A stretch of 64,000 nt of DNA. It comes from Euptelea pleiosperma. Lineage: Eukaryota > Streptophyta > Magnoliopsida > Ranunculales > Eupteleaceae. Position 1 is the first letter of the stretch. Every line of letters begins with the position of its first letter. The stretch is from positions 15,050,829 through 15,114,828 of the forward strand of contig CM068540.1 of assembly GCA_035048495.1 (NCBI GenBank), read 5' to 3'. Of this stretch, positions 34,591 through 46,815 are shown in pieces. Below the pieces are notes generated by a model that had not been told where the DNA came from, ran no database searches, and worked only from the letters and a program-made list of their open reading frames with translations. A program made the translations under genes and the position numbers.

Positions 34591-34974
34591 TTTTTTTGTG
34601 TCTCGTTGGTTAGCACTAACTACCTTTTCTCAATAGTGGGTTTTGAGCCTGCACACGAAACTGATAAACTGTTCCACTCTTCACTCTAAGCTGAAGTATG
34701 CAAAGGTTGTGTGCGCCATCTATGCACCTTGATAAACGTGTTTTTCAAGATGGATCTAACGGTGCGGACAATGTTTGTATATTTTTTTTAGTCTGTACCA
34801 CGTGCAAGACAGACATAGTAAGCTTTCGTGATCGTCTGGGACCCACACAATGATTGGAAGCGCCACGTCTGCTGTTGTCTCGACTCAGGGACGGCCGGTC
34901 CTCTTACATGAGAAAATATATGCTGTTTTAGAATTTCAAAATTTGAAGTCTCTGCCACCAAAAATCCACGTAGA
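34591..34974. other. intergenic, nothing recognised
   Basis: No supported ORF or complete repeat. Confidence 0.35.
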
Positions 34975-35235
34975 ACGAAATTTGGGGTCCACTAACCTTA
35001 TGGATGTTTGGTCTACCTCTTGTTGGACATACGTACAAAATTAGCTTGATCCATTCTTTTTAACAGTCATTTTTAGCATCCAAAACAATTTCTCAAATCC
35101 AACGGTCCAAAATTACATTATTAAAAGATTAATTCCAACAAGTAGAAATCACCGATTAAACAGATTTTTGATATCTGGATTCATCAAGAGGTTGAACAAA
35201 CATCTATAAGGTCAGTAGGCTCCTCTACGTGGCAT
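34975..35235. repeat. MITE family A copy, diverged
   Basis: The arms CCACTAACCTTATGGATGTT and ACATCTATAAGGTCAGTAGG face each other, with AAAATTAGCTTGAT and ATTAAACAGATTTTTG inside. Confidence 0.6.
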
Positions 35236-35465
35236 TTTGAGAAGACGACTTCAAACTTTGAGGTCTCCATAAGACATCAAACTCGGGCTCCTCTTACATG
35301 CGACAAAACGGAGAACGTGATGAGGTAATATCTGTCACGTGACGACTCCAATCCTCCAGCTAAACGTGTCGATATCATAGACCACGCCGCCTCTCCCAAA
35401 TGTAAGGCCAGGAGTAAAGCTTCGCTGACAGCCCTAGATGACCGTCCACAACATGAGGTACATGG

Positions 35466-35752
35466 CACATTATAGACGATGATTACTGTATGGATGTTTG
35501 GCCAATCCCTAGATGGTCCTACAAACCAAAAATCAGAATAATTAGTGATTTATAAGCGTCGGATTGGAGTCGTTTTCATGGGTTGATTTTAACCGTGTAA
35601 ATTTAACCATTATTTGGGTACAAGGATCCAAAGGTTTGAAATCACTAATCATGGTATTTTTGGTTTGTAGACCCATATATGGACTGGTCAAACATCCACA
35701 CGATCTTTGTCCTCTAAAAGTATTCCACGTGGCTCATTTTGTGGGCGGTCAT
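35466..35752. repeat. MITE family A copy
   Basis: Left arm TACTGTATGGATGTTTGGCC, right arm CAAACATCCACACGATC, with the GGTTGATTTTAACCGTG core shared with 17634-17971. It ends about 470 bp before the CLE start codon. Confidence 0.7.
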
Positions 35753-36081
35753 CTAGGTCCGTCAGCGAAGTTTTATTCAAAGGCCAGCTCTTTCGCGCGT
35801 GTGAGCATCGTGGATAAAACATGGCGCGGTAATAATGTTAAAAAAATGGGAATTGATAACTTTGATACTGGTTTTTATATTTTCCGGCTCATTTGTTGTC
35901 GTTCTAATTTATTGGACGAAAATGCCCCTTAGAACGATATACAGCTCTTGATTTTTCTCATCTTTAATCGCAAACCAAAAGAAGGGCGGCATTTGCGTTT
36001 AACAATGGAAATGGGTCTGGAAGTATCAAAAATGGGTCTGGATCTATCAGTTGATATTAAAATTTTCAAATAAAAACCCTA

Positions 36082-36110
36082 GCCCTCTTTCTCTCTCTCT
36101 CTCTCTCTCT
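36082..36110. repeat. (CT)n tract in CLE leader
   Basis: Pyrimidine dinucleotide run just upstream of the CLE start, of the type often found in plant 5' UTRs near transcription starts. Confidence 0.6.
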
Positions 36111-36222
36111 TTCTGTGTAAAGAAATATCTCTGAAAACATTGCAATTGTTCTCAGACACTAAAAAGAGAAAATAAGAAGAAATCACATTTTCTCTTTATG
36201 CTCAGGGTTTTTGTCTGTGCGG

Positions 36223-36690
36223 ATGTCGATCAGAACAAGAACCTCGTCGTCTCTGAGCTGGGTTTTCACTTCCATGGTCATTTTAATGGCGTTTTTGCCT
36301 CCATTTATCCAAGCTTCTCGTCTCAGTAAGTATATATATATATATAGCTCTATCTTCTCCTTCTATCTGTGTCTTTCTCTGTCTCTCTCATCCATAACAT
36401 GGTTATCTTCATCTGTGAAGGTTTTCAAAGTGAAAGAATGGTGACAGTAGATAAAACTTCAAAGGTATTAAAGGGTGATGGAAAGCAGTAGTTTTGTTAG
36501 TAATATATCTTTCACTTTTGAAATGGGTTTGTTTATTTATATTATGGGTTTTCAGGTTGAGAAGGGATCTGAAGCACCTATGTTTCCCAGCTTTCAGAGA
36601 GGGACTTCTGCTCTTGGGTTGGATTCAGCAAGGCAAGTCCCAACTGGTCCAGACCCTCTTCACCATAACCACATCCCATTAGGACATTAA
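36223..36690 (+). CDS. CLE signalling peptide precursor, CLV3/CLE40 type, three exons
   Basis: Secreted precursor of a CLV3/ESR-related peptide hormone, perceived by CLV1/BAM-type receptor kinases in shoot or root meristems. Exons: 36223-36325, 36421-36464, 36556-36690; introns 36326-36420 (GT...AG, donor GTAAGT) and 36465-36555 (GT...TTTTCAG). Phases agree (103 + 44 + 135 nt), giving 93 residues. Residues 1-31 form a signal peptide (Arg/Ser-rich start, hydrophobic core about 13-29, cleavage likely after IQA). The variable region follows, then the CLE motif RQVPTGPDPLHHN at 75-87 and a short tail HIPLGH. CLE40 of Arabidopsis has a very similar motif and HIP-type tail. A three-exon layout is typical of CLV3 itself and unusual among CLE genes, most of which lack introns. 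The direct join of exon 1 to exon 3 would hit a stop, so the middle exon is required. The exact paralogue (CLV3 or CLE40) is open. Confidence 0.88.
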
Positions 36691-37664
36691 GGAGGAGGAG
36701 GAGGAGGAGCTTACATATATAAATTTATATATTTTTATGTTGATTCTGATTAGTTAGTATAGGTGGGTAAGTGGGTGTCTTCTCACACTTCTGCTATATT
36801 TATCTTCAGCCATGGATTTAGGTCTTTTTTATCCCTAGATTTTCATTACTTTTGTTGTAGACAAATTGTTTATGCTCTTCTTTTGGTTGCTTCTTTATTG
36901 ATTCTGCAATTCTTCTCCTCTCTCTTATAAAAAAAAAAGAGTAAATTGCCCCTTGTACATTTTTAAAATTTTTTTTGTTCAGCTGATTGTTGATAAGCAT
37001 GCTCAAAATAAGGGATTTTTTTACTAGCTTATGCAGTTTTACAGCATTCCCAAATAATAGTGCTGGGTTCGGGTTCGTGTTTGGGTTCGGTTCCCATTCC
37101 CATATCCAGATACAATCCGATCTCTACTATAAATTAGAAGAACCCCGACCCGACGAAATCAATAGGGTCTATTGGGCATCCGGTGTCAGTCCGGGTAATG
37201 ATCAGGAATATACCGGTCCCTTTGTTAACCAGGTTCCAAAAGGATGGAGCCAACCCCAATTATTTGGAATGAGGTTGGTTATGTAAACGGGCACCATTGA
37301 CACCCGGCCCCTACTAGGGATTTTTAATTTTTAGGCTATCTGGGCCCAGACTTGAATTGCATTAATGGGCACACCTGAATGGGCCTGGACTTATATTTAA
37401 CACCGACTGAAGTATTGGACTGGGCTTGAGCTTCAGTTTTGTGAGAAAACAAGCTTACTCCCAGTCAAATCTTTGGCCTGGCCATTAAAAAATTCTTGGG
37501 CTTGGGCATCCATATATCATATCACAGTCTGGACAAGGCTTGGGCCTAACTATTCATTTTCCAGGCTGGGCTTGGGCAGAGCTTGGCTCACCCCAACAAG
37601 CCCATCAATTTGTCATGTGGGCTATCGAAATTTTCTCCTTATTGTGTATGTGTCCATCTGCTTA
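36691..37664. other. 3' flank of CLE gene and GC-rich hAT-like debris
   Basis: 36700-36960 is likely the CLE 3' UTR and terminator. Around 37060-37320 lies GGGTTCGGGTTCG-type sequence ending CACCCGGCCCCTAC, and 37400-37620 carries GGGCTTGGGC words, both like old hAT-type ends. The frame at 36987-37286 has no domain I recognise. Confidence 0.4.
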
Positions 37665-38319
37665 GGGCCCGTTTGGCAAACCAGTGGAAGCAAAAAGTAA
37701 CTTCTAAATTAAGTTGTTGAAATTAAAAGTTGTCATTTGGAAGCAAAAGTTTGTTCGGTAAAACACCGACTTATAAGTCAAAAAGTAAAAAAAGTTAGTT
37801 TGGCACGAATTAAGTCAAAAAGTTATTTTCTTATAATTTTATATACATATTATGTTCTAATAAACCATTAATAAAGATCATAAACCAATATCACATATGT
37901 TATTTTTTTTTAATTTTATTTAATTATAAATGATCAATAATAAATGACACACCAAGTGAATCATTTTTATGGGTAATTATTTTTTCAAAAAAGAGATGGT
38001 CTACTGACCTACTCCTCAACAAACCATCCATGTTTTTTCTCTTCATAAGATGTTTTCTATCTACACTTCGTAATGTGAGGTTTACAAGGGTAAAATTGGC
38101 ATTTGAAATATTTACTTAAATTTTGAAGCGTGGGTTCCGCAATATTTTTTTCGACTTTTGCTTCCACTAGAAGCAAGAAGCAAAAAAATTTTGCTTCAAC
38201 AAAAAGCAAGTTTTTGACTTTTGAGAAGCAATTCCAAAATGGATACCCAAACAAACTTTTCAACTTTTTTGCTTTTCGAAGCAAAAAAGCAACTTATTTC
38301 GATGTTGCCAAAGGGGCCC
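37665..38319. mobile_element. Tourist-like element, GGGCCCGTTTGGC ends
   Basis: The ends GGGCCCGTTTGGCAAAC and the mirrored GTTGCCAAAGGGGCCC are flanked by TTA on both sides (37662-37664 and 38320-38322), as for PIF/Harbinger-derived MITEs. The arms are rich in AAGCAAAAAGTT and complementary words. No ORF of note. Confidence 0.75.
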
Positions 38320-38696
38320 TTAGTGCTTAGCGATATATAAGGGTGTATCTGATCATTATGTTTGGAGAAAAGCTGTGATGTAAGGCTTAGACAAACAAAG
38401 GCAACAAGATATGAGTGCACAGTTCAGATTGTAAGCATTTGATCAATAACATGTGCACTATCCAATGGTTAGGATGCAATTTTAAAGATATTGTGATCAA
38501 GATCAATGGCGACAAGCTTTGATTGGAGTTTTTACTTCTACAAACCTTAATTGAGTTGTTAGTTGCAATTACCTGTCATTTGTGTTGGTCACCCCAAATA
38601 TTGTTACATATCGCTCTTCAGGTCCCATCCATAGTTACAACACTACAAAACTTTGGCAACTAAAAAATGCGAATTTAATACGATTCAACTTTAAAA

Positions 38697-39131
38697 CGGA
38701 CGGCATATTGGCACCCACGATTTCGCTGAGGAGACCCACTTAACCAAATTTTTTTTTTACATAAATGTCCCTCATTTTTCACTCACACCACTCACCAAAA
38801 AATAACATAAAAAAATAGAAAAAGAAAAGGAGGAGGAGAAGAAGAAGAGGAGGGGGCTGCCACCATCACAGGTGCCTCTCTCTTTCCCTCTCTTTCTCTC
38901 TTGCTCTCTCTCTGACTCTCCCTCTCTCCCCATCACTCTCTCTCTCTCTCTCTCTCTTTCCCTCCCTCCCTCCCTCTTGGTTCTGGGCTGAGACAAGTAG
39001 TCTAGAACACACACACACACACACAGAGTGTGCGCGTGGCGGCGGCCTCTTCTGTTTTTTTTTTTTTATTATTTTAGGTGGGTGGGTGTGAATTGGGTGG
39101 GAAGAGTTGGGGGGGGGGGGGGGGGGGGGGG

Positions 39132-39165
<34 letters not shown>

Positions 39166-39312
39166 GTGAGTGTGCGCGCGGCGGCGGCCTCCTTTTATTT
39201 TTTTTATTATTATTTTAGGTGGGTGGGAAATGTTAGGGGTCAATTTTAGCTGGGTTTTACTGAGTGAGTGGTTTTATTGAGCGAAATTGCGGGTGCCAAT
39301 ATCCTGTCCCTT
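38697..39312. repeat. MITE containing stacked microsatellites
   Basis: The ends GGACGGCATATTGGCACCCAC and the complement of GTGCCAATATCCTGTCC face each other. Inside are a CT/GA-rich left arm, (AC)n near 39008-39024, a G-run near 39108-39134, (GA)n near 39135-39160, and two direct copies of a GTGTGCGCG.GGCGGCGGCCTC segment (39027 and 39169). Confidence 0.65.
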
Positions 39313-40389
39313 TTAAAAAGCAAGGTAAAATAAAATGGTCAAAATGACGAGGACATCAAAGGATCGATGAATGAGAGGTTCAATATTATTTCAATTCAAA
39401 AATATGAAATAAAAAAATGCATACATATGCATATATACAATCTTTCCATGAGATTGTATCCTACGGTGGTGTCTCTAATGGTACCTATATGGCCATGCCT
39501 TTTCAAGGCTTTTGATGTTTTTTGCAAAGTGCAACAAGCTTTCCATCGAAGGTTGCCATATCCTACCGGTTTCCTAATCATGTGTAGTTATAGTATGTAG
39601 GGTGTTGTATTATTAGCGTAAGGTGAGCCCTACATCTTGTGTGTTAGAAGGCCGCTCTGGCCATCGCTATAACATTTAGTGATGAATTTAGACCCTATAC
39701 CGACGGCCGCCATCGGTAAAAGTATTTTTTCCTGTAGTATACCCATGGTCATCACACTGGTTTCCAAGTTCAGAATTTCAGAAATTACCTAGTTTAATAC
39801 ACTATATTATATATCTTAGTTTTCTCTCTCGAATTTCAAGTTTATTCAAAATATGGATGGTCCCCTTTTTGGTGTCATATGGGATTTCCAAAAGTATGAA
39901 ATTTCTATGATTTCAACATTCTATTCTTTAATTACCTTTTGATAAAATATTCATTTCTTTCCAAAGCTTTTTGATTCTTTAATATTCTTGCCTAGTATGT
40001 GTCATCAAACAGGGTTTCCCTTTCAAAATTCTACCCTATAGAATTTGAATTTTTAAATCCCTATTATAATAATTTGGAAACAAGATTTGTATTTTGGTTG
40101 TTTATGGAATTCCATCCTCATGCTCCAACATGCACATTATCCCCTATGGCGGTGGACACATGTCGCCCCTTAACTAGTACTTTTTATTTAATGGAAATAA
40201 TCATTTGTATAACTATTACTATTATATTTATTTTATATGTTAAAAGCCAAAAATCTTCAAAACGTTAATACAAAAAAAATGGGTCCCATCTACATGTACT
40301 CCCTAGCTATGTTGCATCACTAAACATATACATCAATAATAAACATGAATTATGCGGTTCGTGTCAATTACATGAAATTACACGATTGG
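39313..40389. other. intergenic, nothing recognised
   Basis: AT-rich, with short frames only. CCGACGGCCGCCATCGGTAAAAG near 39703 resembles transposon subterminal sequence but has no partner that I can confirm. Confidence 0.35.
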
Positions 40390-41045
40390 CCTCGGTTGTT
40401 CGATATTCTACCGAGAAGTCTTTAATGTTGGGAACGTTTCTAAAATCATTCCAAATACTCTGTATGGCTCCTACCACTTGTGGAGTAGTTCGATTTAGGA
40501 TTTGTATTAGTGATATAAGGTGTCAGTGTAGTTTAGTTATGCTCAAGGTTCGTGGTGTGGCTCAGTTGTGTCCGTTTCTTTAAATTATTTACTTATGGAA
40601 AATTGGTGTCCTTAGGGTTCCCGATAATACAAATGCTATCCCATAATAAATGTTGTCACAAATCCTAGTACATCTTGGTACTAACAGGATGAACCGTATA
40701 TCTCATATGGTATGCTACATCCAAAATTTCCTTCTTCAGGTCTACCAAATCTAGGACACATAGTCGACCACACAAAAAACTTCAACCTACCATGTATCCT
40801 AACGGCCCAATCTGGTCGATTACGACTCTATAACTTTGGTCTATAGATGATGAGTCCTCCACTATTGGTCAAAATAATGAGAATCGGTATGAACATCAAC
40901 TTATCATTTAACTCTTTGAAAGCTTGTTCACAAGCACTATCTTAGACAAACTTAACATCCTTCTTAGTCAATCTTGTCAAAGGCATTGCAATCAGAGAAA
41001 ACTACTCAATGAATCTTCTGAAAAGTCTTGGTTGTTAATCCATGA
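40390..41045 (-). pseudogene. gypsy RNase H/integrase start, left part of split relic
   Basis: On the minus strand, frames around 41040-40850 read the RT-RNase H junction of gypsy (MPLTRLTKKDVKFV, CEQAFKELNDKL, PILI), and further left an eroded integrase start. Stops and shifts are frequent. It continues the polyprotein whose protease and RT lie at 42700-44030, with the Copia-type LTR between them. Confidence 0.65.
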
Positions 41046-41057
41046 ACTCTTAGTTCT

Positions 41058-42690
41058 TCTGTAATATTATCTCGTTCAGTTAGAAGTTCGTTGAAACTGA
41101 AATATCAAAGATCAAGTGGACTTTATTAACAAATCGAAGAAGCATAAAAGCTGAAGAAAACCAATCCAAGTGTTCAAGCTCAACTAAAGACAAAGTCAAG
41201 CTCAAGGATGAAGATTTGAAGCACATATTTAACATACTTTCTCACCTAACGAACGTTCAATTATCAGAATCTCGTGTTGCTGTTACTTGTGTACATCTAA
41301 AGGTGCACCACGCATTGCCAGCAGATTTGTTTGACCCTAGCTGTCTCTTGGACCTATTCTTATTGTTTGGAGGCTATCTTTGTCATATAGGGTGGTTTCC
41401 GTGTAATTTGGGTTTATCAGCGAAGGCCTCCACAGACTGGCCGACCGACTATTTTGAGTGGCCGACCGGAGTCTTCTGTCTCTAACCGATCAACCAGTCA
41501 AAAGGTGAGGCCGATCGGACCTGACAGTAAAGGAATACTTGTTCTAAGCTGAGTGGTCGACCAACCACATTGTAAGGCCGACCGGAGTGCGGTCGACAGA
41601 TCAATATGTGCAATCGACCCCACCTCTTTCGGATCTCATTTTGACTCAATCTCTTGTGTGATTTTTGGAGTACTTAAGTCATTCAAACGGCTCTGTTAGG
41701 TTCGTTTATCTTGTTTGGGTATATTAGAGTCTAAACCCATCAATGGAGAAACTCCATCAAGTTATCTCTTTGACTCACATTCTTTGATTAACATTTCTTG
41801 AGTCTAGAGATTTGGAATTTGAGATAGTACTTCACCTGAGCAAATTTGGTTCATCATTTGTGAAGGCTCTAGATTGTTTGAGAGAGCTTTACTTGAGAAA
41901 ATCTAGATCATCTTTTGTGAAGTTTGCTGTAATTGTTTGAAGAGACTACAAAGCATGTTGATTCTTGCACCCATCTTCTGCTAAGTAAAAGATCATATCT
42001 GGTAGTACGTCTATGTGGTGAATACTTTTCCAAAGGATTCTCCATTTGATCAGATTCATCTAAAGGAAAGTATCTCTATGAATAAACTTTTTTAGATAGA
42101 ATTCAAATTTATCAAAATTGAATATTTATGATTGCTAAATGAGTGGGTACTCATCGAATTGAGTTGAGGATGGTAGAATCTTTGAGAAATCTATTTCTCT
42201 AAAATACTATGGCCTGGTATGACTCTCTAGGTGAATCGAAAAGTAATTCTCGTTTGAATGAGTTGAAGATTGTAAATCCATGAGAAGAGTGCTTCTCTAA
42301 AAGTCTACTAGCCCAGGCTGACTCTCTAGGTGAGCGAGATGCGATTCTCGTTAGATTGAGACTAAGTGTTAACTTAGTTGGTTGATTCTTTATTTTGATT
42401 AGATATGTTGTAATGCATGATTGAAATAATACAATACCACTCGTGTTGAGTATTAGACAGTGTATGTAGCTAGGTGCGGAGTCGTCGAACCACTATAAAT
42501 CTATATCTCATGTGCCTGTGAATGTTTATATATTTTATCTCAGATTTTTCCATATCTATGTTTTGTGGATAATTCGTATTTTGATTGTTTGATCTCTTTT
42601 CGCTTTGTGTGATCATTAATTTTTAATCCATATAGAATCTGTAAAGAAATTAAAAATTGTCCTATTCACCCTCTAGGACATAACATGGTA
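41058..42690 (+). repeat. Copia-type LTR inserted in gypsy relic
   Basis: It starts near TGTAATATTATCTCG and ends at TATTCACCCTCTAGGACATAACA, a tail common in plant Copia LTRs, followed by TGGTAATTA, a weak primer-site-like word. It separates the RT and RNase H coding parts of the minus-strand gypsy relic. No gag-pol follows, so it is a solo LTR. The exact left boundary is uncertain. Confidence 0.55.
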
Positions 42691-42699
42691 ATTAAAAGA

Positions 42700-44030
42700 A
42701 AATTTCATCTTCTATAGTACCCAGCTAAACCCAAAAAGCTCTGCATTTTGATGATTAAAGTGGGTTGTCCCCAATTCAACACAACCTCAACTTTTGATAA
42801 GTCAATCGATACCCCTCATTCGAGACAACATGCCATAAGAAACTTCACTTCTTCCTGTCAGAACTCGTATTTCTCTAGTTTGGCAAACAAACTAGTGTTC
42901 TCACAATCGTGCTCTCTTTTGGAATGAATGAATCAAAATGCCGTCCACAAACACCACAATAAACTAATCTAGATATGGCATGAATACCCTATTCATCAGG
43001 TCTATAAAAGTGACCAGTGCATTGGTCAACCCAAAAGGCATAACCAAGAATTCATAATAATGTTCGCACTGAGTTCAAAAAATAGTTTTTGACACATCCC
43101 CTTCATTCACCTGTAGTTGGTTATAACTAGATCTCAAAAATATCTTCGAAATTTTTTGAGATTCTTGCAATTGATCAAACAAGCCATCTATCATTGGCAA
43201 CGAATACTTATTCCTGATAGTGACCTTGTTCAGTTGATGGTAGTCAATATATAATTGTAATAATACATCCTTCTTCACGAATATCACAAGCGCACCACCC
43301 CACGACGAAGTATTCGGCCTAATGAAACCTTGATCACGAAGCTCTTGAATCTGGTCATTTAGTTCTCTCAACTCACCTGGTGCCATCCTATATTGTACCT
43401 TGAATATTAGAGCGGTACCCAGCACTAGATATATGTAGAAATCTACTTCTCTCCTCGAAGGCAACCCTAGTATCTATCACAATACCTCCCAAAATCTGAG
43501 ACAATCGGTATCTGGTCGACTCCAACAATTTGCTTTTTAACCTCAACATGAGAAATGAGCCCCTTAATTGAAATGTGACTCTAAGTAATATAGAATTAGA
43601 ACTAAAGATGTCCTAGAATGAAACTAATATATGGACTTCCTAAAATAGTCCACCTTAACGTGGAAAGTCACCAACCAATCCATACCCAAGATAATGTCAA
43701 ACACACGTATCTCGAGCACAACTAAGTCGGTAGACAACTCTAGCTCTCCAATTCTTAGTGGACATATCTGGTATAGAGACATTAAACCACCTAACTAAGA
43801 AACAACCGACAACACTACCTCTAAAAACCCAGGCAACAAATCTAATGCACGCATAAAAGCAGATGAAATAGACGAATGTGTGGAGTCCAAAATCGAATAA
43901 AACACTAGCTAGAAATGATAAATGATAATGGCACCTTCCACGACATCTATGGTAGTCTCCGCATCATTGGGAACTATCGCAAAAACTTTGACCTAACCTC
44001 TAAACAATAAAAAAGTAAAAAATTAAAGAA
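42700..44030 (-). pseudogene. gypsy protease and reverse transcriptase, right part of split relic
   Basis: The minus strand reads a gypsy protease (FDIILGMDWLVTFH at about 43695-43650; the catalytic triplet region near 43900 is altered to D-S-T-H). RT then follows: YRMAPGELRELNDQIQELRD and LYIDYHQLNKVTIRNKYSLP in the 130-codon frame 43464-43075, further palm fragments around 43060-42950, and FLGLAGYYR near 42745-42720. Many stops and frameshifts. Related to, but more decayed than, the element at 132-4672. Confidence 0.82.
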
Positions 44031-44562
44031 GAACAAGAACACACCATAAAGAAGAAAGCAATGACCTCACCAAAGACGAAAGTAAGGAATAAACAAAACC
44101 TAAACACGATTTTTAAACAAAAGAACATGTAGCAAATAAAAAGACACAACTAAAAGAGGGTTAATGGTGTTTCACTTGCTTGAATATGCTTATTAGACGG
44201 TCATAGAGAGAAAACCCACCAAAGATCCAAGGGTTTTTCTAAACCCTAACTATAGAGAGAGAGAAGAGGGAAGGGATTAGTCTAAGAAAGTGATTTTCAT
44301 CTCTTTCACTTAGGCGCTTAAATAAAAATGGTCAAAAATCCTAATATAGATCAATCAATTTGCTAGAAATTGATTCGGCTACTAACTGGATCATATTTTG
44401 GTTTAAAAAGTCTCTAAAATGACTAATAAAAGCCCACCCAACATATGTAACATAATTGAACACCATAAATTAATGCAAATAAATAAAAAACCAAACGTAT
44501 TAATTACACTACTAAATTTATTTATCATAACAATTAATAGGCAAATATTCAGGACATTACAA
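44031..44562 (-). repeat. probable 5' LTR or gag remnant of minus-strand gypsy
   Basis: The minus strand at 44562 begins TGTAATGTCCTGAATATT, a usual gypsy LTR start, and runs left toward the protease. Gag is not recognisable, so LTR and gag are truncated or eroded. Confidence 0.4.
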
Positions 44563-44639
44563 TGAACCAAATTAAAATCAAGTATAAAGTACGAAAATCT
44601 CTCTTGGAATCAAATTATTCATTTGGAAATGTATTCATT

Positions 44640-44975
44640 ATATATAGGCCTTGGTAGCACTGCAAATGTTTGCACACAAATGTTTATTTACGGCATTTGC
44701 GTGTGCTTGGTGGCTCAACATCCAACAAATATTTTCCTTACACCTAATCATTTTTTTGCCAAAGTGTGTTCTAATGTTTGCAGCCAAAAAATGACTGCAA
44801 ACAATAGGCAAATGACTCTCTCATCCCCCTTGGTCTCCCTCAACAGTTCTCCCATCCCCAACCATACTAATATTTTTCCGACAAATATTCTGTCATTGCC
44901 AACATTGCTTATGAAATATTTGCCAACAAACATTTTCCTGCAAACTATAGACAGATACCAAGCATGGCCATAGTG
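44640..44975. repeat. Tourist-like MITE
   Basis: The ends GGCCTTGGTAGCACTGCAAATG and the mirrored CATAGTTTGC/ACCAAGCATGGCC enclose repeated words around AATGTTTGC and ATATTTG. Confidence 0.5.
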
Positions 44976-45479
44976 TCATAACTCGAGCAAAATTGCAGGA
45001 ATTCATCTTCTGGCAGAGAACACCCAATCATGATTTCAGTAGTTCCTCAAATCATATAATTCGGTAGCTCATGGTTTTGCCCAGTCGGAGGAAGTTTCGA
45101 ACAAGTCTGGTAAAGTCTGGTTTGAGAACCACCCTTAACGGCTGGTCTCAGCCATTAACAATGGTACGTGTTTCTTCTTACTTGCTGGTCTTAGCCATGA
45201 ACAATTGTCAAAGCAGCTCCAAGGCTATGAAAAGCATTTATCATCTGATATGTGTGCAGATGAGTAGATGAAGGAGACAACCATTTGATGGGTCCCACCC
45301 GTCACAGGAGATTTCTTAGGTAAAAAAATCAATGCTATCATATGAAGAAAGTCCATAGAACGAGTGGTATTAATTATTTGTTAGCATTGACTTTTGATTG
45401 AAGAGATTTCATAGGTGGTGAGTGGGACCCGTTAAAACGTGTGTCCAAAGTCCCAACCATTTGCTCAAAGGAAAACGAC
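44976..45479. other. intergenic, nothing recognised
   Basis: Short frames only. Confidence 0.35.
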
Positions 45480-45856
45480 GTAACAAGGTATGCCTGAAAC
45501 CTTTTCAAATGCCGAAGCACGATTTTTGTCACTCACCAGTGTCATATGGGCCCACTAACCGCATAGATGTTTATCCCACCCCTTGGTGGATATACACACC
45601 AAAAATCACCTTGATTGATAATTTATAACCATTAGATTTTAGCACTTTTTAAGATATTCTTATAGCCGTTGAATGCAACAAATTATTTTAGTACTAAAAT
45701 CAAAGGCTAAAAATCATAAAACAAGCCGATTTTTGGTTTGAATGTGTAATAAGGAGTGGGCTAAACATCCATGCGGTCAGTGGGCCCAGATGGCAGCGGT
45801 GACTAACAAAAATGCCACTTCCGCATTTGAAAAGATCTCAAGTATACCTTGTTACA
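45480..45856. repeat. MITE family A copy with long arms
   Basis: The arms of about 130 bp begin GTAACAAGGTATGCC and end TATACCTTGTTAC, with TTTTCAAATGC, GGGCCCACTAACCGCATAG and GGTGGATATACACACC mirrored on the other side. Confidence 0.8.
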
Positions 45857-46815
45857 TCACGACCCTTGTTCAAAATTTTCATTTCGTAATGGTGCGCCTG
45901 CATGTGTCTCGTGGAGATGTCACCTACCATTGAATGACTCACCGTCCACTTTATCAGAGAATAGTCGTAGGATGATCAGGCTAGGTTGCATAACCGTGAT
46001 CCAATAAGCTATTTTGACTGTTTTCCTGGACCCGAACCCGAGCTATTGTCCATTTGACAGCACTACCAAAAGGAAAGTAAGGGTCAACAGGTGGTTTCAA
46101 TTTCCTGCCATCTAGGTGGGTTGATGTTGCATCCAAGGAAGCCTGGTTTCATCACAAAGTGAGAACCAGTTGGGTGGGTCCCATTACCATTGTATTTCTT
46201 TTGTCAAAAGATTACGGTGAGCGACCACCCAAAGGTCAAAAATAGACACAGACATGAATTAGATGTTAAACCAGTTGACCAATTTCTAGATGGACCATTA
46301 TCATATTGATGAAATCATCACAACTGTTCGATGTCTAGACTTTTTTTTTTTTTTTGACGTTCCACTTCTCACGTAAGACGTCGTTGTTCTCGTCTCGTTG
46401 ATCATCATCACCAAAAATTGATTATCTTGGGTCAATGTTTAATCTGAAAGATCCATGAAGTCGGGCCGCCATTCATTGATTATCGACACAAGACATGACA
46501 TGAGCTAGCGACGCCCTCTTCCTTGATTTGTACTTTGGAGGACTTGGCATTTTTTCGTGAAAAACGAGGATCCACTAAAATATTCAAACACCCGTGTAGA
46601 ACAATGGAGGTGCTTTTGAGTCTAGGCCAAAGCCGCGAGTTTTGCCAATGTGTAGGTCTCGTTCTGCTGTAAACTTGTATTACTATATGCAGTTGAAGGC
46701 GAATTATTCGACAATTGTATGAACAAGGTTATGTGGAGAATTTTGAGCTTGTGATTCCTGTACGAATAAACCTGTAAAGATGATGAATATAAATGTGTAT
46801 ATATTTTAAAAAATT
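45857..46815. other. intergenic, nothing recognised
   Basis: No ORF with domain features. A T-run lies near 46341. Confidence 0.35.

Noticed and set aside
36987..37286. 99-codon frame with Tyr/Pro-rich end
   Set aside because: Considered as an organelle-derived or host exon; no motif match that I can name, and the ends look like hAT debris.
39108..39134. Long G-run as a possible regulatory G-quadruplex
   Set aside because: Homopolymer length is often inaccurate in assemblies, and it sits inside a MITE.
38642..39742. Possible small CACTA element (CACTACAAAA ... TGTAGTA)
   Set aside because: The right end does not read TAGTG, and no 3-bp duplication is present.
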